Below are positions 51,165 through 60,668 of a stretch of DNA of 64,000 nt, one piece after another. Source of the DNA: JAMXLO01 sp963791495 (lineage in GTDB: Bacteria > Pseudomonadota > Alphaproteobacteria > Acetobacterales > Acetobacteraceae). The DNA is taken from positions 372,001 through 436,000 of the forward strand of contig CAWBST010000009.1 in assembly GCA_963791495.1 (NCBI GenBank), given 5' to 3'. How positions within the stretch are numbered: the stretch's first letter is position 1; every line of letters begins with the position of its first letter. The notes under the pieces were generated by a model. That model saw nothing but the letters and a program-made list of their open reading frames with translations, made no database searches and was not told where the DNA came from. A program made the position numbers and the translations under genes.

Positions 51165-51736
51165 TTGACCCTCCGCAGCGCCGGTCGGGCCTCATCGCCC
51201 TCCTCGGTCATCTGCCGCAGGCGCTCGCGGCCACGTGCCAGGCGCGACATCACCGTGCCGACCGGGATACCCAGCACGTTGGCAGTCTCGGCGTAGGAAA
51301 GGTCCTCGACCGAGACCAGCAGGATAACGGTGCGCTGCTCCACCGGCAGCGCGTTCAGTCCGCGGATCAGATCGCGCCACTGCAGGCCGCTCTCCTGCTC
51401 CGGGCGCATGCTCATGGCGGCTTCGTGCGTCTCGTTCAGTGGCTCGCCGGCCGGCCGCGCCTTGGCGCGCCGCAACTGGCTGACGAACAGGTTGTGCATG
51501 ATGGCGAACAGCCACGCCCTCACATCGGCATCGTCGCGGCGCGTGTGCAGCTTGGCGAGCGCGCGTTCCAGGCAGTCATGCACCAGGTCATCGGCATCCT
51601 CACGGTTGCGCAGCAGCGCGGCGGCGTAGCGCCGCAACGCCGGAATGCAGGCCTCGATGCGGGTCAGCGTGCCGGACACGACGATGATCCGGCGAAATGG
51701 GCTCTGCACATCGGCAGCGTCTGCTCCAGCCCCCAC
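51161..51736 (-). CDS. ECF-type RNA polymerase sigma factor
   Basis: An ECF sigma of up to 191 residues: region 2 with NREDADDLVHDCLERAL and VRAWLFAIMHNLFVSQLRR, and region 4 with LSYAETANVLGIPVGTVMSR. The start may be the GTG at 51736 or, more in line with the family, the GTG at 51679. It is coupled to the anti-sigma gene downstream by an ATGA overlap. Which genes it serves is not visible. Confidence 0.93.
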   Translation of the reverse strand: MGAGADAADVQSPFRRIIVVSGTLTRIEACIPALRRYAAALLRNREDADDLVHDCLERALAKLHTRRDDADVRAWLFAIMHNLFVSQLRRAKARPAGEPLNETHEAAMSMRPEQESGLQWRDLIRGLNALPVEQRTVILLVSVEDLSYAETANVLGIPVGTVMSRLARGRERLRQMTEEGDEARPALRRVK

Positions 51737-51826
51737 GGATAGGACGCCGGTGACGCTGGCTTATTCCTCCGGCTGGACGCCGGATGGCGGCTGCCCGAAG
51801 CTGCGCCGACCGAAGGAGGAACCGCC

Positions 51827-52984
51827 ATGAAGATCACCAAGGTTGAACCACTGCTGCTCGACCGGTTCCTGTATGTGCGCGTCAGCACCGATGCGGGCAT
51901 CACCGGGATAGGCGAATCCGGCACGTGGGGCCAGCTTGAAGCATCGGCGGCGTCGATCACGAAGTACGGCGAGTACCTGGTCGGCAAGGACCCGTTTCCG
52001 ATCGAGCACCACTGGAACGTCATGCTGCGCGCCAACCATTTCACCGGCGGCGCGATCACCGGCGCCGTGTCGGCGATCGACATCGCACTGTGGGACATCA
52101 AGGGCAAGGCGTTCGGTGTGCCGGTGTACGAACTGCTCGGCGGCCGCATGCGCCACAAGGCGCGGCTCTACGGCCACGTGAAGGGACGCACGATAGAGAA
52201 GCTGGTGGAGGAGGCGGTGCGCCTCAAATGCGCCGGCTTCACCGCGCTGGGACATCTGAATCCGCTGCTCGACGAGAGCGAGGACGAGCCGTTCTACAAG
52301 TCGCACGCGGCGCGGATCGAGGAGGCGATCGACAACGTACGCCGGCTGCGCGAGGCGGTCGGGCCGAAGGTTGATCTGTGCATCGAGATCCACCGCCGCC
52401 TGACGCCGCCCGAGGCGATCGCGCTCGGACGCGGCATCGAGAAGTACACGCCGATGTTCTTCGAGGATCCGCTGCGGCCGAACAGTTTTGACGCGATGGC
52501 GGACGTGGCGCGGCACATCGACATCCCGATCGCGACCGGCGAACGGTTCACCTCGCTGTTTCAGTTCCAGACGCTGCTGACGCGGAATGCCGTGCAGTAC
52601 CTGCGGCCGGATGCATGCCTCGTGGGCGGCATCACCGGGATGAAGAAGGTGGCGGCGATCGCCGAGGCACACGACGCGTGGGTGGTGCCGCACAATCCGC
52701 TGTCGCCGATTTCTACTGCGGCGTGTTTGCAGATCGCGGCGTGCATCCCGAACTTCGCGATCCAGGAGTATCCGTCGCGCACGCCTGATCTGGATGGCGG
52801 GAAGGAACTGCTCGGCAACGACCTGGCCAGCGGTCTGGACGAGCAGGTGGATGGATTCATCGCCATTCCAAGCGGACCGGGGATCGGCGTGGAACTGGTG
52901 GAGGATGTGGAGCGGCGGTTCCCGTACCGGCCGCGGCCGATCAAGATGCGGCCGCATGTCGATGGTTCGGTGGTGGATATGTAG
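51827..52984 (+). CDS. Mandelate racemase/muconate lactonizing enzyme family dehydratase (galactonate dehydratase-like)
   Basis: A 385-residue enolase-superfamily protein. Metal ligands are in VDLCIEIHRRLTP (Asp; with the following His), FFEDPLRP (Glu) and ATGERFTS (Glu), and the catalytic His is in VVPHNPLSPIST. The EIH and PHNPLSP motifs resemble D-galactonate and related sugar-acid dehydratases. ATG 51827 follows AGGAGGAACCGCC. It is divergent from the ECF sigma operon and followed by an exporter gene. Confidence 0.92.
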   Translation: MKITKVEPLLLDRFLYVRVSTDAGITGIGESGTWGQLEASAASITKYGEYLVGKDPFPIEHHWNVMLRANHFTGGAITGAVSAIDIALWDIKGKAFGVPVYELLGGRMRHKARLYGHVKGRTIEKLVEEAVRLKCAGFTALGHLNPLLDESEDEPFYKSHAARIEEAIDNVRRLREAVGPKVDLCIEIHRRLTPPEAIALGRGIEKYTPMFFEDPLRPNSFDAMADVARHIDIPIATGERFTSLFQFQTLLTRNAVQYLRPDACLVGGITGMKKVAAIAEAHDAWVVPHNPLSPISTAACLQIAACIPNFAIQEYPSRTPDLDGGKELLGNDLASGLDEQVDGFIAIPSGPGIGVELVEDVERRFPYRPRPIKMRPHVDGSVVDM

Positions 52985-52999
52985 AGACGCTACCCTACC

Positions 53000-54484
53000 T
53001 TGATTTCGAGGGCGACTCTTCAGGGCAATTTCGAGCCGGCACCGGCTGGGTTCATCGCCCGAGCATCATGCTATCCATGGCTCGTCATTGGAACGACCTG
53101 CATCGGCGCGTTCATCGGTCAGCTCGATGCCAGCATCGTCCAGCTTGCCCTGCCGACGCTCGAGCATGAGTTCGCCGCACGCCTGAGCGCCGTAAGCTGG
53201 GTTGCCATTGGCTATCAGCTCGCCTTCGCCGCAATCCTGCCGGTGTTTGCCCGGCTTGCCGAAATAGCCGGACGCAAGCTGATGTATCTGATCGGCTTTG
53301 CGCTGTTCGCCTTGATGTCCGTCTTGTGCGGACTGGCGTCGGACCTGACGCAACTGATTGCGTCCCGCGTACTGCTAGGCATTGCCGGGGCAATGCTGGG
53401 AGCCAACAGCATCGTCATTCTGGTGAAAGCAGCCGGCCCTGGCAGGCGCGGACGCGCCATGGGGATATTCGCGGCGGCCCAGGCGATCGGTGTCAGCATG
53501 GGTCCCGTCACCGGTGGGCTGCTACTGGCCGCACTCGGCTGGCGCTGGGTCTTCTGGGTCAGCGTACCGTTCGCACTCGCCGGCGCGGTCAGCGGGTGGT
53601 TGGTGGTTCCCAAGACGACCGATCTCAGCACAGATCGGCGGTTCGATTGGCGGGGCGCGCTGGTGCTGATGCCGGCATTGACCTCACTTCTCCTGCTGAT
53701 CAGCGAAAGCTATACCTGGGGTCTGACCTCGCCGGCGATCCTCGGCTGCGCGATCATCGCCGTTGCGCTGCTGTACGCGTTCATTCGACAGGAGCGCCGG
53801 ACGCCGGCGCCGCTGATCGACCTCGATCTGTTTCGTATCGCTGCCTTTGCCTCGGGCATCCTCGCGATCGTTCTGTCCTATGCCATGTTGTATGGCATGT
53901 TCTTTCTGATGTCGTTCGCCTTGGTGCGTGGATATCACGACTCGCCGCTGGCAGCCGGGCTCAAACTCGCCATCGTCCCCGTGGCACTCGGCATCGTCGC
54001 GCCATTCAGCGGTGCGCTCAATGAGCGGATCGGGACAAGGGGCGTGTTGCTCGGCGGAATGGCGATCTGCATCGCAGCCATGATCCTGCTGCGCGTGGTC
54101 CTGACGGGGACGGCGGACAGTTTCATCGGTGTCATGATCGCGATGGCCGTGTTCGGTGCCGGACTAGGCCTGTTCATTGCGCCCAACAACAGTTCGACGA
54201 TGGGTGCCGCGCCTGGCGACCGCAGCGGCGAGGCGGGTGGACTGCTCAATCTCATGCGGGTGTTTGGCACCAGCGTCGGCGTCGCGTGCGCGTCCGTGGT
54301 GTTGTCATGGAGACTGGCGACGCTGACAGGCACCGGCGATACCACGCTGAGCGCATCGAACCAGGCGTTGCTCGGGGCAGTGACCGACGCGTTGTTGCTG
54401 CTGATCGCTTTTGCCGCCGTCGCCGGTGTCACGTCGATCGTGCGGGCGCCGCCGGCCGCCGTCGCGGACGTCAAACCCGCCTGA
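53000..54484 (+). CDS. MFS transporter of the DHA2 (14-helix) type
   Basis: A 494-residue protein with about 14 membrane segments. FIGQLDASIVQLALPTLEHE in helix 1 (LDxxIVNxALP motif) and AMGIFAAAQAIGVSMGPVTG in helix 5 mark the DHA2 drug-exporter group. The start is uncertain: TTG 53000 is the only early candidate. It lies 16 bases after the sugar-acid dehydratase gene. Substrate unknown; import of a metabolite is as possible as drug export. Confidence 0.9.
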   Translation: MISRATLQGNFEPAPAGFIARASCYPWLVIGTTCIGAFIGQLDASIVQLALPTLEHEFAARLSAVSWVAIGYQLAFAAILPVFARLAEIAGRKLMYLIGFALFALMSVLCGLASDLTQLIASRVLLGIAGAMLGANSIVILVKAAGPGRRGRAMGIFAAAQAIGVSMGPVTGGLLLAALGWRWVFWVSVPFALAGAVSGWLVVPKTTDLSTDRRFDWRGALVLMPALTSLLLLISESYTWGLTSPAILGCAIIAVALLYAFIRQERRTPAPLIDLDLFRIAAFASGILAIVLSYAMLYGMFFLMSFALVRGYHDSPLAAGLKLAIVPVALGIVAPFSGALNERIGTRGVLLGGMAICIAAMILLRVVLTGTADSFIGVMIAMAVFGAGLGLFIAPNNSSTMGAAPGDRSGEAGGLLNLMRVFGTSVGVACASVVLSWRLATLTGTGDTTLSASNQALLGAVTDALLLLIAFAAVAGVTSIVRAPPAAVADVKPA

Positions 54485-54496
54485 AGGCAGAGCCCG

Positions 54497-55373
54497 ATGG
54501 AACAGCCACCGCCGACCGAGGATGCCCGCGAAGCCGCGCAGATCGCCTATTGGAACGATGCGACGGCAGCGAACTGGGTGGCGTTGGAGGAGCGCATCGA
54601 TCCGGTTCTCGCGCCGCTCTCGACGCTGGCGCTCGAAGCAGCAGCTCCAAAGCCCGGCGAGCGTGCGCTCGATATCGGCTCGCGGTTGTGGCGGGACCGT
54701 CCTGGCAATTGGCAGAACGCGTCGGTCCACTGGGGCACTTCCTCGGAATCGACGTCTCCGTGCCGATGTCGGCCCTTGCTCGGGAACGGATCGAGTCCGC
54801 CCGCCTGGCCAACACCGACATTGTCGTCGCCGATGCCACGACCTACGGCTTCTCACCTGGCGACCGCGACCTGCTGTTCTCGCGTTTGGGCGTCATGTTC
54901 TTCGCCGACCCGGCGGCAGCCCTGACCAACCTGCGGCGGGCGACCCGCACCGGCGGCCGGATCGAGTGGATTGTGTGGCGCGCGCTTGCCGAGAATCCCT
55001 GGTTCGCCGTGCCGCTGCGAGCGGCGCTCCCGCTGCTGCCACCCGCGCCCGTCGTCGACCCCCTGGCCGCCGGGCCGTTGCTTTCGCCGACGCCGATCGT
55101 GTGCAGCACCTGCTGCAAGCCGCCGGATGGCGCAATTCAAAGGTTGTGCGTCATGACGTGAAGCTGCGACTTGCGGCGACGGACGACTTCGCCGCGGCCG
55201 CGGAGATGACCACCTGGATGGGGCCGCTGTCCCGACGGCTTGCCGGCAGCGGCGGCGATCCGGAATTGCGTGCCGCCGTGCAACGCTCGATCGAGAATGC
55301 GCTGCGCGCTCACGCCGAGCCCGACGGCATCATGCTGATTGCCTCCGTCTGGCTCATTTCCGCCAACGCCTGA
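54497..55373 (+). pseudogene. Class I SAM-dependent methyltransferase, broken by three single-base indels
   Basis: ATG 54497 begins MEQPPPTEDAREAAQIAYWN. The SAM motif GERALDIG is followed by an extra base (54680-54682), then CGCGGT, another extra base (54711-54712), ERVGPLGHFLGIDVSVPMSA and LFSRLGVMFFADPAAALTNL, and a missing base near 55079 before FADADRVQHLLQAAGW to a TGA at 55371. The total is one base over 292 codons. All parts of the family are there, so the gene is probably intact apart from read errors. Confidence 0.85.
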
Positions 55374-55393
55374 AACGGCATAAGGAAAAAACA

Positions 55394-55918
55394 ATGCTGC
55401 GCCTCGATCGGCTTGCTCGCGTCCTCGGCGTTGCCGTCGTCTCGCTCGGTTTGGCGCAACCGACACTCGGCCAAGTTGTCACACCGCCCAAGGGAACCGG
55501 ACTGGTCATCGACAACGTCCTGCAGGTGCGGCCGGCGAAGGTCATCATGAACATGGACCACGACGCGTTCTCGGGCAAGCTGCCGACCGGCCTGTATTAC
55601 ATGGAACTGATCCTGTCCAACTACAAAGGAAGTAATGCACCTCTCGAGATTGTATCCTTGTTTCACGACAAAGGCGCCTACTTCGTGCTGAACGACGCCG
55701 CCTATAACCGCTTCAAGCACACCGACACCGGCAATCCGTGGAAGCAGAAGATCGCCGAACTGCAGAAGACTGGCATCGCTTTTGAACTGTGCGCTTACAC
55801 CGCCTACAACAACCACTGGGTCAACGCTGATCTGCTGCCCGGCGTCAAGGTCGACAGCGACGTCCTGATCCGCCTGATCAATCTGACGCAGGAAGGTTAC
55901 GTCCAGATCCAGCCGTAG
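55394..55918 (+). CDS. Periplasmic DsrE-like protein
   Basis: A 174-residue protein with a signal peptide (ARVLGVAVVSLGLAQPTLGQ) and a DsrE/DsrF-like domain: KVIMNMDHDAFSGKLPTGLY, SLFHDKGAYFVLNDAAYNRF and GIAFELCAYTAYNNHWVNAD, with a Cys at the usual sulfur-acceptor place. ATG 55394 follows AAGGAAAAAACA. Exported members of this fold are poorly known; a role in sulfur handling is only suggested by the fold. Confidence 0.8.
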   Translation: MLRLDRLARVLGVAVVSLGLAQPTLGQVVTPPKGTGLVIDNVLQVRPAKVIMNMDHDAFSGKLPTGLYYMELILSNYKGSNAPLEIVSLFHDKGAYFVLNDAAYNRFKHTDTGNPWKQKIAELQKTGIAFELCAYTAYNNHWVNADLLPGVKVDSDVLIRLINLTQEGYVQIQP

Positions 55919-56010
55919 GGCGCCGCATTAACGCAGAGAATCGCGCCCCATATTCTGCTGCACCGGCAATGACGTAATCTGTCGCTCCTGCCTGCAGGAG
56001 CGCCGGCCCT

Positions 56011-56433
56011 ATGCCTAACCTCGAAAGCGCCCTCGTCGCCCACATCCGCGACAACTCCGCTCGCCTCGCGGACGCCTGCACGGCGTGCGGCGAGTGCTAC
56101 CGCGCCTGCCCCATGGTGCCCCGGACCCCGGCGCTGGCTACTGCCGCACCCGAAGCAGTGATGGCGGGCATCCGCGACATCCTTCGCGACGGCACCGGCA
56201 CGGCCGACGCGATCGCATTTGCCGGCGCCTGCGTCAGAAGCGGCGAGTGCACGGCGGCCTGTCCGGAGAAGCTTGACGCGGCCTTCCTGATGCGGCTTGC
56301 ATCGCTGCGCGTACGCGGCGCGCTTGGCGACCCGCCGCGCGTCAAGGCGCCACACGACCCAAGATGGTCCGCGCGCGTCAAAGCGTTCGCACGCCTGACC
56401 ATGAGCGAGGAGGAGCGGACCGAATGGCTGTGA
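56011..56433 (+). CDS. 4Fe-4S dicluster protein (HdrC-like)
   Basis: A 140-residue protein with two ferredoxin-type motifs: CTACGECYRACPMVP (residues 23-37) and CVRSGECTAACPEK. It resembles the HdrC/GlpC-type Fe-S electron-transfer subunits. Its end overlaps the start of the CCG-domain gene by ten bases, so the two are made together and probably form one complex that feeds electrons from or to a redox enzyme. Confidence 0.88.
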   Translation: MPNLESALVAHIRDNSARLADACTACGECYRACPMVPRTPALATAAPEAVMAGIRDILRDGTGTADAIAFAGACVRSGECTAACPEKLDAAFLMRLASLRVRGALGDPPRVKAPHDPRWSARVKAFARLTMSEEERTEWL

Positions 56434-57269
56434 GCCCGGATGCCAACGTCACCTTCTGGTACGGCTGCAACATGACCCGCCACGGCGAGATCGTGCGTCT
56501 CGTCACGCACATCCTGGATGCCGTCGGCGTGGCCGCGGCGCCGGCCGGCGGCCCCGGCTACTGCTGCGGTTCGACGCAGGAGGCGAACGCGCGCATCGCC
56601 GCGGGTATGGCGGCCCGGACTGTGGAAAAATTCAATCAGGCCGGTCGCGACACCGTGGTCACCTGGTGCCCGTCCTGTCACATGAACATGGACGACTTGA
56701 TGGCCCCGGTGACCGAGACCGCGTTCGAGACTCAGCACATCACGCAACTGCTGGCGGCGCGCGCAGAACGGCTGCGTCCGCTGCTCACCCACGCGGTTCC
56801 GGCGCGGGTTCTGCTGCACGCGCATCACGGCTTCCATGGCCGCGTGCCGGTCAACACGGACGTGCCGATGCTGCTCGGCATGATCCCCGGGCTGACGGTG
56901 CTCGATCACCCTCTGCGCATTCCCGGCCACATGTGCTCGGCGATCGCGCCGCGTCCTGGCGTGCTGGCGCAGGCTCACCAGGACACGCTGGCTGCGATGG
57001 CGGAGGTTGGCGCGGACACACTGGTGACCGTCTTCCATTCCTGCCACCGCGACGCCGTGGCGCTGGAGCGTGGCCGCCCGATCCGCGTGGTGAACTGGAT
57101 CCACCTGCTGGCTGAGGGCATGGGCCTGGCGCACACCGACGAATACAAGCTGTGGCGCAATGCCGAGGACCCGCGCGCGGCCGTTGGCACTGATCGGATC
57201 ACCAACTCCGGCGACGCCGCATTCGAGCAACTGGTGGAACCGGAACTGCGGCGCGCACCGACAATCTGA
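56424..57269 (+). CDS. CCG-domain (HdrB/GlpC-like) Fe-S protein
   Basis: A 281-residue protein starting at ATG 56424 inside the previous gene. The first CCG domain is complete: FWYGCNMTRH, GPGYCCGSTQ and TWCPSCHMNM. The second is worn: HAHHGFHG lacks the first Cys, HMCSAIAP has a single Cys, and FHSCHRD keeps one. In HdrB both domains bind unusual Fe-S clusters; here only one may. It probably works with the 4Fe-4S protein, and an extradiol dioxygenase gene follows 37 bases on. Confidence 0.87.
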   Translation: MAVSPDANVTFWYGCNMTRHGEIVRLVTHILDAVGVAAAPAGGPGYCCGSTQEANARIAAGMAARTVEKFNQAGRDTVVTWCPSCHMNMDDLMAPVTETAFETQHITQLLAARAERLRPLLTHAVPARVLLHAHHGFHGRVPVNTDVPMLLGMIPGLTVLDHPLRIPGHMCSAIAPRPGVLAQAHQDTLAAMAEVGADTLVTVFHSCHRDAVALERGRPIRVVNWIHLLAEGMGLAHTDEYKLWRNAEDPRAAVGTDRITNSGDAAFEQLVEPELRRAPTI

Positions 57270-57306
57270 GCGAACGCCCCAGCACTACGCCCGAAGGAGA
57301 ACCAAG

Positions 57307-58227
57307 ATGATCAACCTGCACGACATCCGCTACGCCCGCCTCGGCACGCAGGACCTGGAGTCGTCGATCCGGTTCGCCACCGACGTCGTCGGGCTGCAAC
57401 TGGTCGCGCGCGAAGGCAACGCGGCCTATTTCCGCAGCGACAAGGCTGAAGTTCGCGGCGATACGCGTGACCATACACTTGTGTATTTCGAGGGCGACCC
57501 TGCGGATCAGACCATCGGGCTGGAGCTGATCGACCCGGACGATCTGGACGCGGTCGGCGCGGCATTGGAGCAGGCGGGACGGCCGGTTCACCTCGGCACC
57601 CGCGCGGAGTGCGACAGCCGGCGCACCCGGGCCTACATCGCCTCATCCGATCCCAGCGGCAACAAGCTCGAGATCCTGGCACGCCCCTACAACAGCGGCG
57701 GGAAGTACTTCCCCGGACGACAGGTTGGCATCACCAATTTCAGCCATGTCGCCCTGTTCAGCACCGACACCAAGCGCGACACCGAGTTCTGGACCCGGCT
57801 GGTCAACGCGCGCGTCTCCGACTGGCTTGGCGAGGCGACCTTCCTGCGCATCGGCACCGTGCACCATTCGGTGGTGCTGATGCCGTCGTCGCGGCCAGGC
57901 ATCCAGCACATCAATCATCAGGTCGAGGACATCGACGACGTGATGCAGTCCTACTACTGGTTGAAGCAGCAAGGCGTGAAGATCGTCTACGGCCCCGGAC
58001 GGCATCCGATCTCCACCGCGATGATGGTGTATTTCGAAGGACCGGACGGCATGGTCTATGAGTATTCTGTCGGCGTGAAGCACATCATGCCGGAGCAGGA
58101 GGCCACCTACCGTCCGCGCCAGTTTTCGGTCGAAGGCTACAACGGCGACATGTGGGGCTCGTTCACGGAAACGCCGGGCCTGCCGCGCGAACCGGTGGCC
58201 GGGGCGAAGATCCGCCTGGTTGTGTAG
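57307..58227 (+). CDS. Extradiol dioxygenase (VOC fold, catechol 2,3-dioxygenase-like)
   Basis: A 306-residue two-domain VOC protein; ATG 57307 follows AAGGAG. The second domain has the iron triad: His in NFSHVALFSTD, His in IQHINHQVEDID, Glu in GMVYEYSVG. It would open a catechol-type ring. With the Fe-S pair upstream and an ABC importer downstream it forms a possible uptake-and-degradation unit, separate from the extradiol gene at 37 kb. Confidence 0.92.
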   Translation: MINLHDIRYARLGTQDLESSIRFATDVVGLQLVAREGNAAYFRSDKAEVRGDTRDHTLVYFEGDPADQTIGLELIDPDDLDAVGAALEQAGRPVHLGTRAECDSRRTRAYIASSDPSGNKLEILARPYNSGGKYFPGRQVGITNFSHVALFSTDTKRDTEFWTRLVNARVSDWLGEATFLRIGTVHHSVVLMPSSRPGIQHINHQVEDIDDVMQSYYWLKQQGVKIVYGPGRHPISTAMMVYFEGPDGMVYEYSVGVKHIMPEQEATYRPRQFSVEGYNGDMWGSFTETPGLPREPVAGAKIRLVV

Positions 58228-58765
58228 CCCGAAAGGCAACCAAGACCTAAGCGCCGCAACGATCGTCCGCCCCTTCACGCAGGACGATGCGGCGCAGGTG
58301 CGTGAACTGTTCGTTGCCGTCAATCGGCTGTTGGCGCCGCCGCATTTGCGCGACGCGTTCGAAACCTACATTGCCCGCTCGTTGGCCGAGGAGATGGATC
58401 GCGTCGCTGCCTACTATGGCGAGCGAGGTGGCGGCTTTTGGGTCGCGGTCAGGGCTGAGAAGGTCGTCGGCATGTTCGGCCTGGAACCCGCCGCTCCCGA
58501 TGCCCTTGAGCTGAGGCGCATGTACGTTGATCCGTCCATGCGGCGCGGCGGGATAGGCCGGCTGATGCTGCGGTTCGCGGAAGACGAATGCCGTCGGCTG
58601 AAGGTTCGCAGGCTTGAACTGAGCACGTCCGAATTGCAGCCGGCCGCCCTCGAACTCTACCGGAACGCCGGATATCGACTGGTGCGTGAAGCCATTGCAG
58701 AGCGGGCCAGCAACAAAATGCTGGGTGGTGGCATTCGTCGCTATTACTTCGAGAAGATCCTATAG
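58220..58765 (+). CDS. GNAT-family N-acetyltransferase
   Basis: Up to 181 residues from TTG 58220, which overlaps the dioxygenase stop; the domain starts at ATIVRPFTQDDAAQVRELFV. The acetyl-CoA-binding motif A is LRRMYVDPSMRRGGIGRLML, and motif B follows with LYRNAGYRLVREA. It transfers an acetyl group to an amine or to a protein N-terminus. The substrate is unknown; the neighbours give no clear hint. Confidence 0.88.
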   Translation: MCSPKGNQDLSAATIVRPFTQDDAAQVRELFVAVNRLLAPPHLRDAFETYIARSLAEEMDRVAAYYGERGGGFWVAVRAEKVVGMFGLEPAAPDALELRRMYVDPSMRRGGIGRLMLRFAEDECRRLKVRRLELSTSELQPAALELYRNAGYRLVREAIAERASNKMLGGGIRRYYFEKIL

Positions 58766-58884
58766 CTGTAGATCGAGCCAGGAGACGAGGCTCAGACCGT
58801 ATCGGCAAATTGCCGCGCCGCCTGCCGTGCCGTAGGCTCCGCGTCCTCGCCAACACCGAAGCGACACAACAAGGGGGCTCTCCG

Positions 58885-59874
58885 ATGAAGCAACGCAAAT
58901 GGCAACTGGCGGCGCTGCTGCTCGGCCTGGTTCTGCTGCCGATCCTGGATCCGCTTCCGGCGCGCGCCGAAGACACCGTGAAGATCGCCCACTCCACCTG
59001 GGTCGGCTACGGTCCGCTCTACATCGCGCGCGACAAGGGCATGTTCAAGAAGAATGGCGTCGATGTCGATCTGATCGTCATGGAGGACCCGAAGGAGCGA
59101 TTCCCAACCCTGATGGCCGACAAGATCCAGATGATCGCCAGCACGGTCGATACCGCGCTGCTCTATCTGAAGAAACCGACCGACTTCCAGTATGTCGTGG
59201 CGATCGACGATTCCAACGGCGGTGACGGCATCGTCGCGATCAAGGACATCAAGTCGATCGCTGACCTGAAAGGCAAGAAGGTCGCGGTCAATGAAGGCTC
59301 GGTGTCCGAGTTCTACCTGAACGTCCTGCTTGGCAAGGCGGGCCTGAAAGAGTCCGACCTCAACACGGTGAACATGACCGCGGCCGATGCCGGCAGCGCC
59401 TTCGTCGCCAAGCGCGTGGATGCCGCGGTGACCTGGGAGCCCTGGCTCACCAAGGGCAAGACCACCGACTTCGGCCATCTGCTGACCGACAGCTCAACCA
59501 CGCCCGGCCTGATCACCGACGTGCTCATCGTCAAGTCCGCCTGGGCGAACGCGCACAAGAAGGATGTCGAGGCCATCGTCAAGTCATGGAACGAAGCCGT
59601 CGCCTACTATCGCTCCAATCCGGATGAGTCGATCGCCATCATGGCGAAAGGCGTCGGCGGTTGGCTAAAGGATCCGAAGGAGTTCAAGGCCACGCTGTCA
59701 GGCATCAAGTTCTACGGCGGCGACGACAACAAGGCGTTCTTCGGCACCAAGGCGAAGCCAGGCCCGCTTGCCAATACGGTGAACGAGGCAATCGAGATCT
59801 GGTCGAGCCACGGCAAGCTGCAGGTCAAGACGACCCCGGCGGACCTGATCGACTACAGCTACGTCGGCGGTTGA
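58885..59874 (+). CDS. ABC transporter substrate-binding protein (NrtA/SsuA/TauA type)
   Basis: A 329-residue periplasmic protein with a signal peptide (MKQRKWQLAALLLGLVLLPI, cut after ARA). The fold begins KIAHSTWVGYGPLYIARDKG and shows TVDTALLYL and VDAAVTWEPWLTK. ATG 58885 has AAGGGGG upstream. Relatives bind nitrate, sulfonates, taurine or pyrimidine precursors; the ligand is not decided. It is the first gene of a tight three-gene importer operon. Confidence 0.93.
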   Translation: MKQRKWQLAALLLGLVLLPILDPLPARAEDTVKIAHSTWVGYGPLYIARDKGMFKKNGVDVDLIVMEDPKERFPTLMADKIQMIASTVDTALLYLKKPTDFQYVVAIDDSNGGDGIVAIKDIKSIADLKGKKVAVNEGSVSEFYLNVLLGKAGLKESDLNTVNMTAADAGSAFVAKRVDAAVTWEPWLTKGKTTDFGHLLTDSSTTPGLITDVLIVKSAWANAHKKDVEAIVKSWNEAVAYYRSNPDESIAIMAKGVGGWLKDPKEFKATLSGIKFYGGDDNKAFFGTKAKPGPLANTVNEAIEIWSSHGKLQVKTTPADLIDYSYVGG

Positions 59875-60668
59875 TGGCGTCGTTCCTCGACGCTTACGTC
59901 GCACCGAAGAAAGACATCCCACGGCGTGCCTACCTGACGGTAAGCACGCTCGTGGCTGCTTCTATTCTGGCGCTCTGGTGCGCGCTGTCCTATGGCGGAG
60001 TGGTGCGCAGCGACTTCCTCCCGACGCCGGACGAGGTCGTGACAGCGGCGATCAACGGGATCAATGATGGCTCGCTGCTGGTGAACACTGCTGTCAGCGT
60101 CACCGAGATCATGTCCGGCTTCGTCATCGCCTCGATCTTCGCAGTGCCACTCGGCATCCTGATGGGCAGTTTCAAAATAGCAGAGGCTGCGCTGGAGCCG
60201 GTGACCAACTTTGTGCGCTACCTGCCGGTCTCCGCGCTGATCCCGCTGCTGATCCTGTGGGTGGGGATCGACATCGAGGAGAAGATCTCCGTCATATTCA
60301 TCGGCACGTTCTTCCAGCAGCTCATCCTGATCGCCGATGTTTCGCGCGGCGTATCGCAGGACCTGCTGGACGTGTCCTATACGCTCGGCGCCAACCGTCG
60401 CACTGTCGTCGCGCGCGTGCTGATCCCGGCGACATTGCCAGGCGTGATGGATACGCTGCGCGTCACTCTTGGCTGGGCCTGGACGTATCTCGTCGTGGCC
60501 GAGTTGGTCGCGGCCAACAAGGGGCTCGGCTATTTCATCCTGAATTCGATGCGCGGGCTGTTCACCGACCAGATATTTCTTGGCATCATGGTGATCGGGC
60601 TGCTCGGTCTGATCACCGATCAGGTGTTCAAGCTGCTGCGCAACTGGCTGCTGCCCTGGGCGGTGTAG
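59874..60668 (+). CDS. ABC transporter permease (SsuC/TauC type)
   Basis: A 264-residue inner-membrane protein with about six helices and the EAA loop DVSYTLGANRRTVVARVLIP before ATLPGVMDTLRVTLGWAW. Its ATG shares one base with the previous stop (TGATG), so translation is coupled. It forms the channel for the importer with the preceding binding protein and the following ATPase. Confidence 0.95.
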   Translation: MASFLDAYVAPKKDIPRRAYLTVSTLVAASILALWCALSYGGVVRSDFLPTPDEVVTAAINGINDGSLLVNTAVSVTEIMSGFVIASIFAVPLGILMGSFKIAEAALEPVTNFVRYLPVSALIPLLILWVGIDIEEKISVIFIGTFFQQLILIADVSRGVSQDLLDVSYTLGANRRTVVARVLIPATLPGVMDTLRVTLGWAWTYLVVAELVAANKGLGYFILNSMRGLFTDQIFLGIMVIGLLGLITDQVFKLLRNWLLPWAV

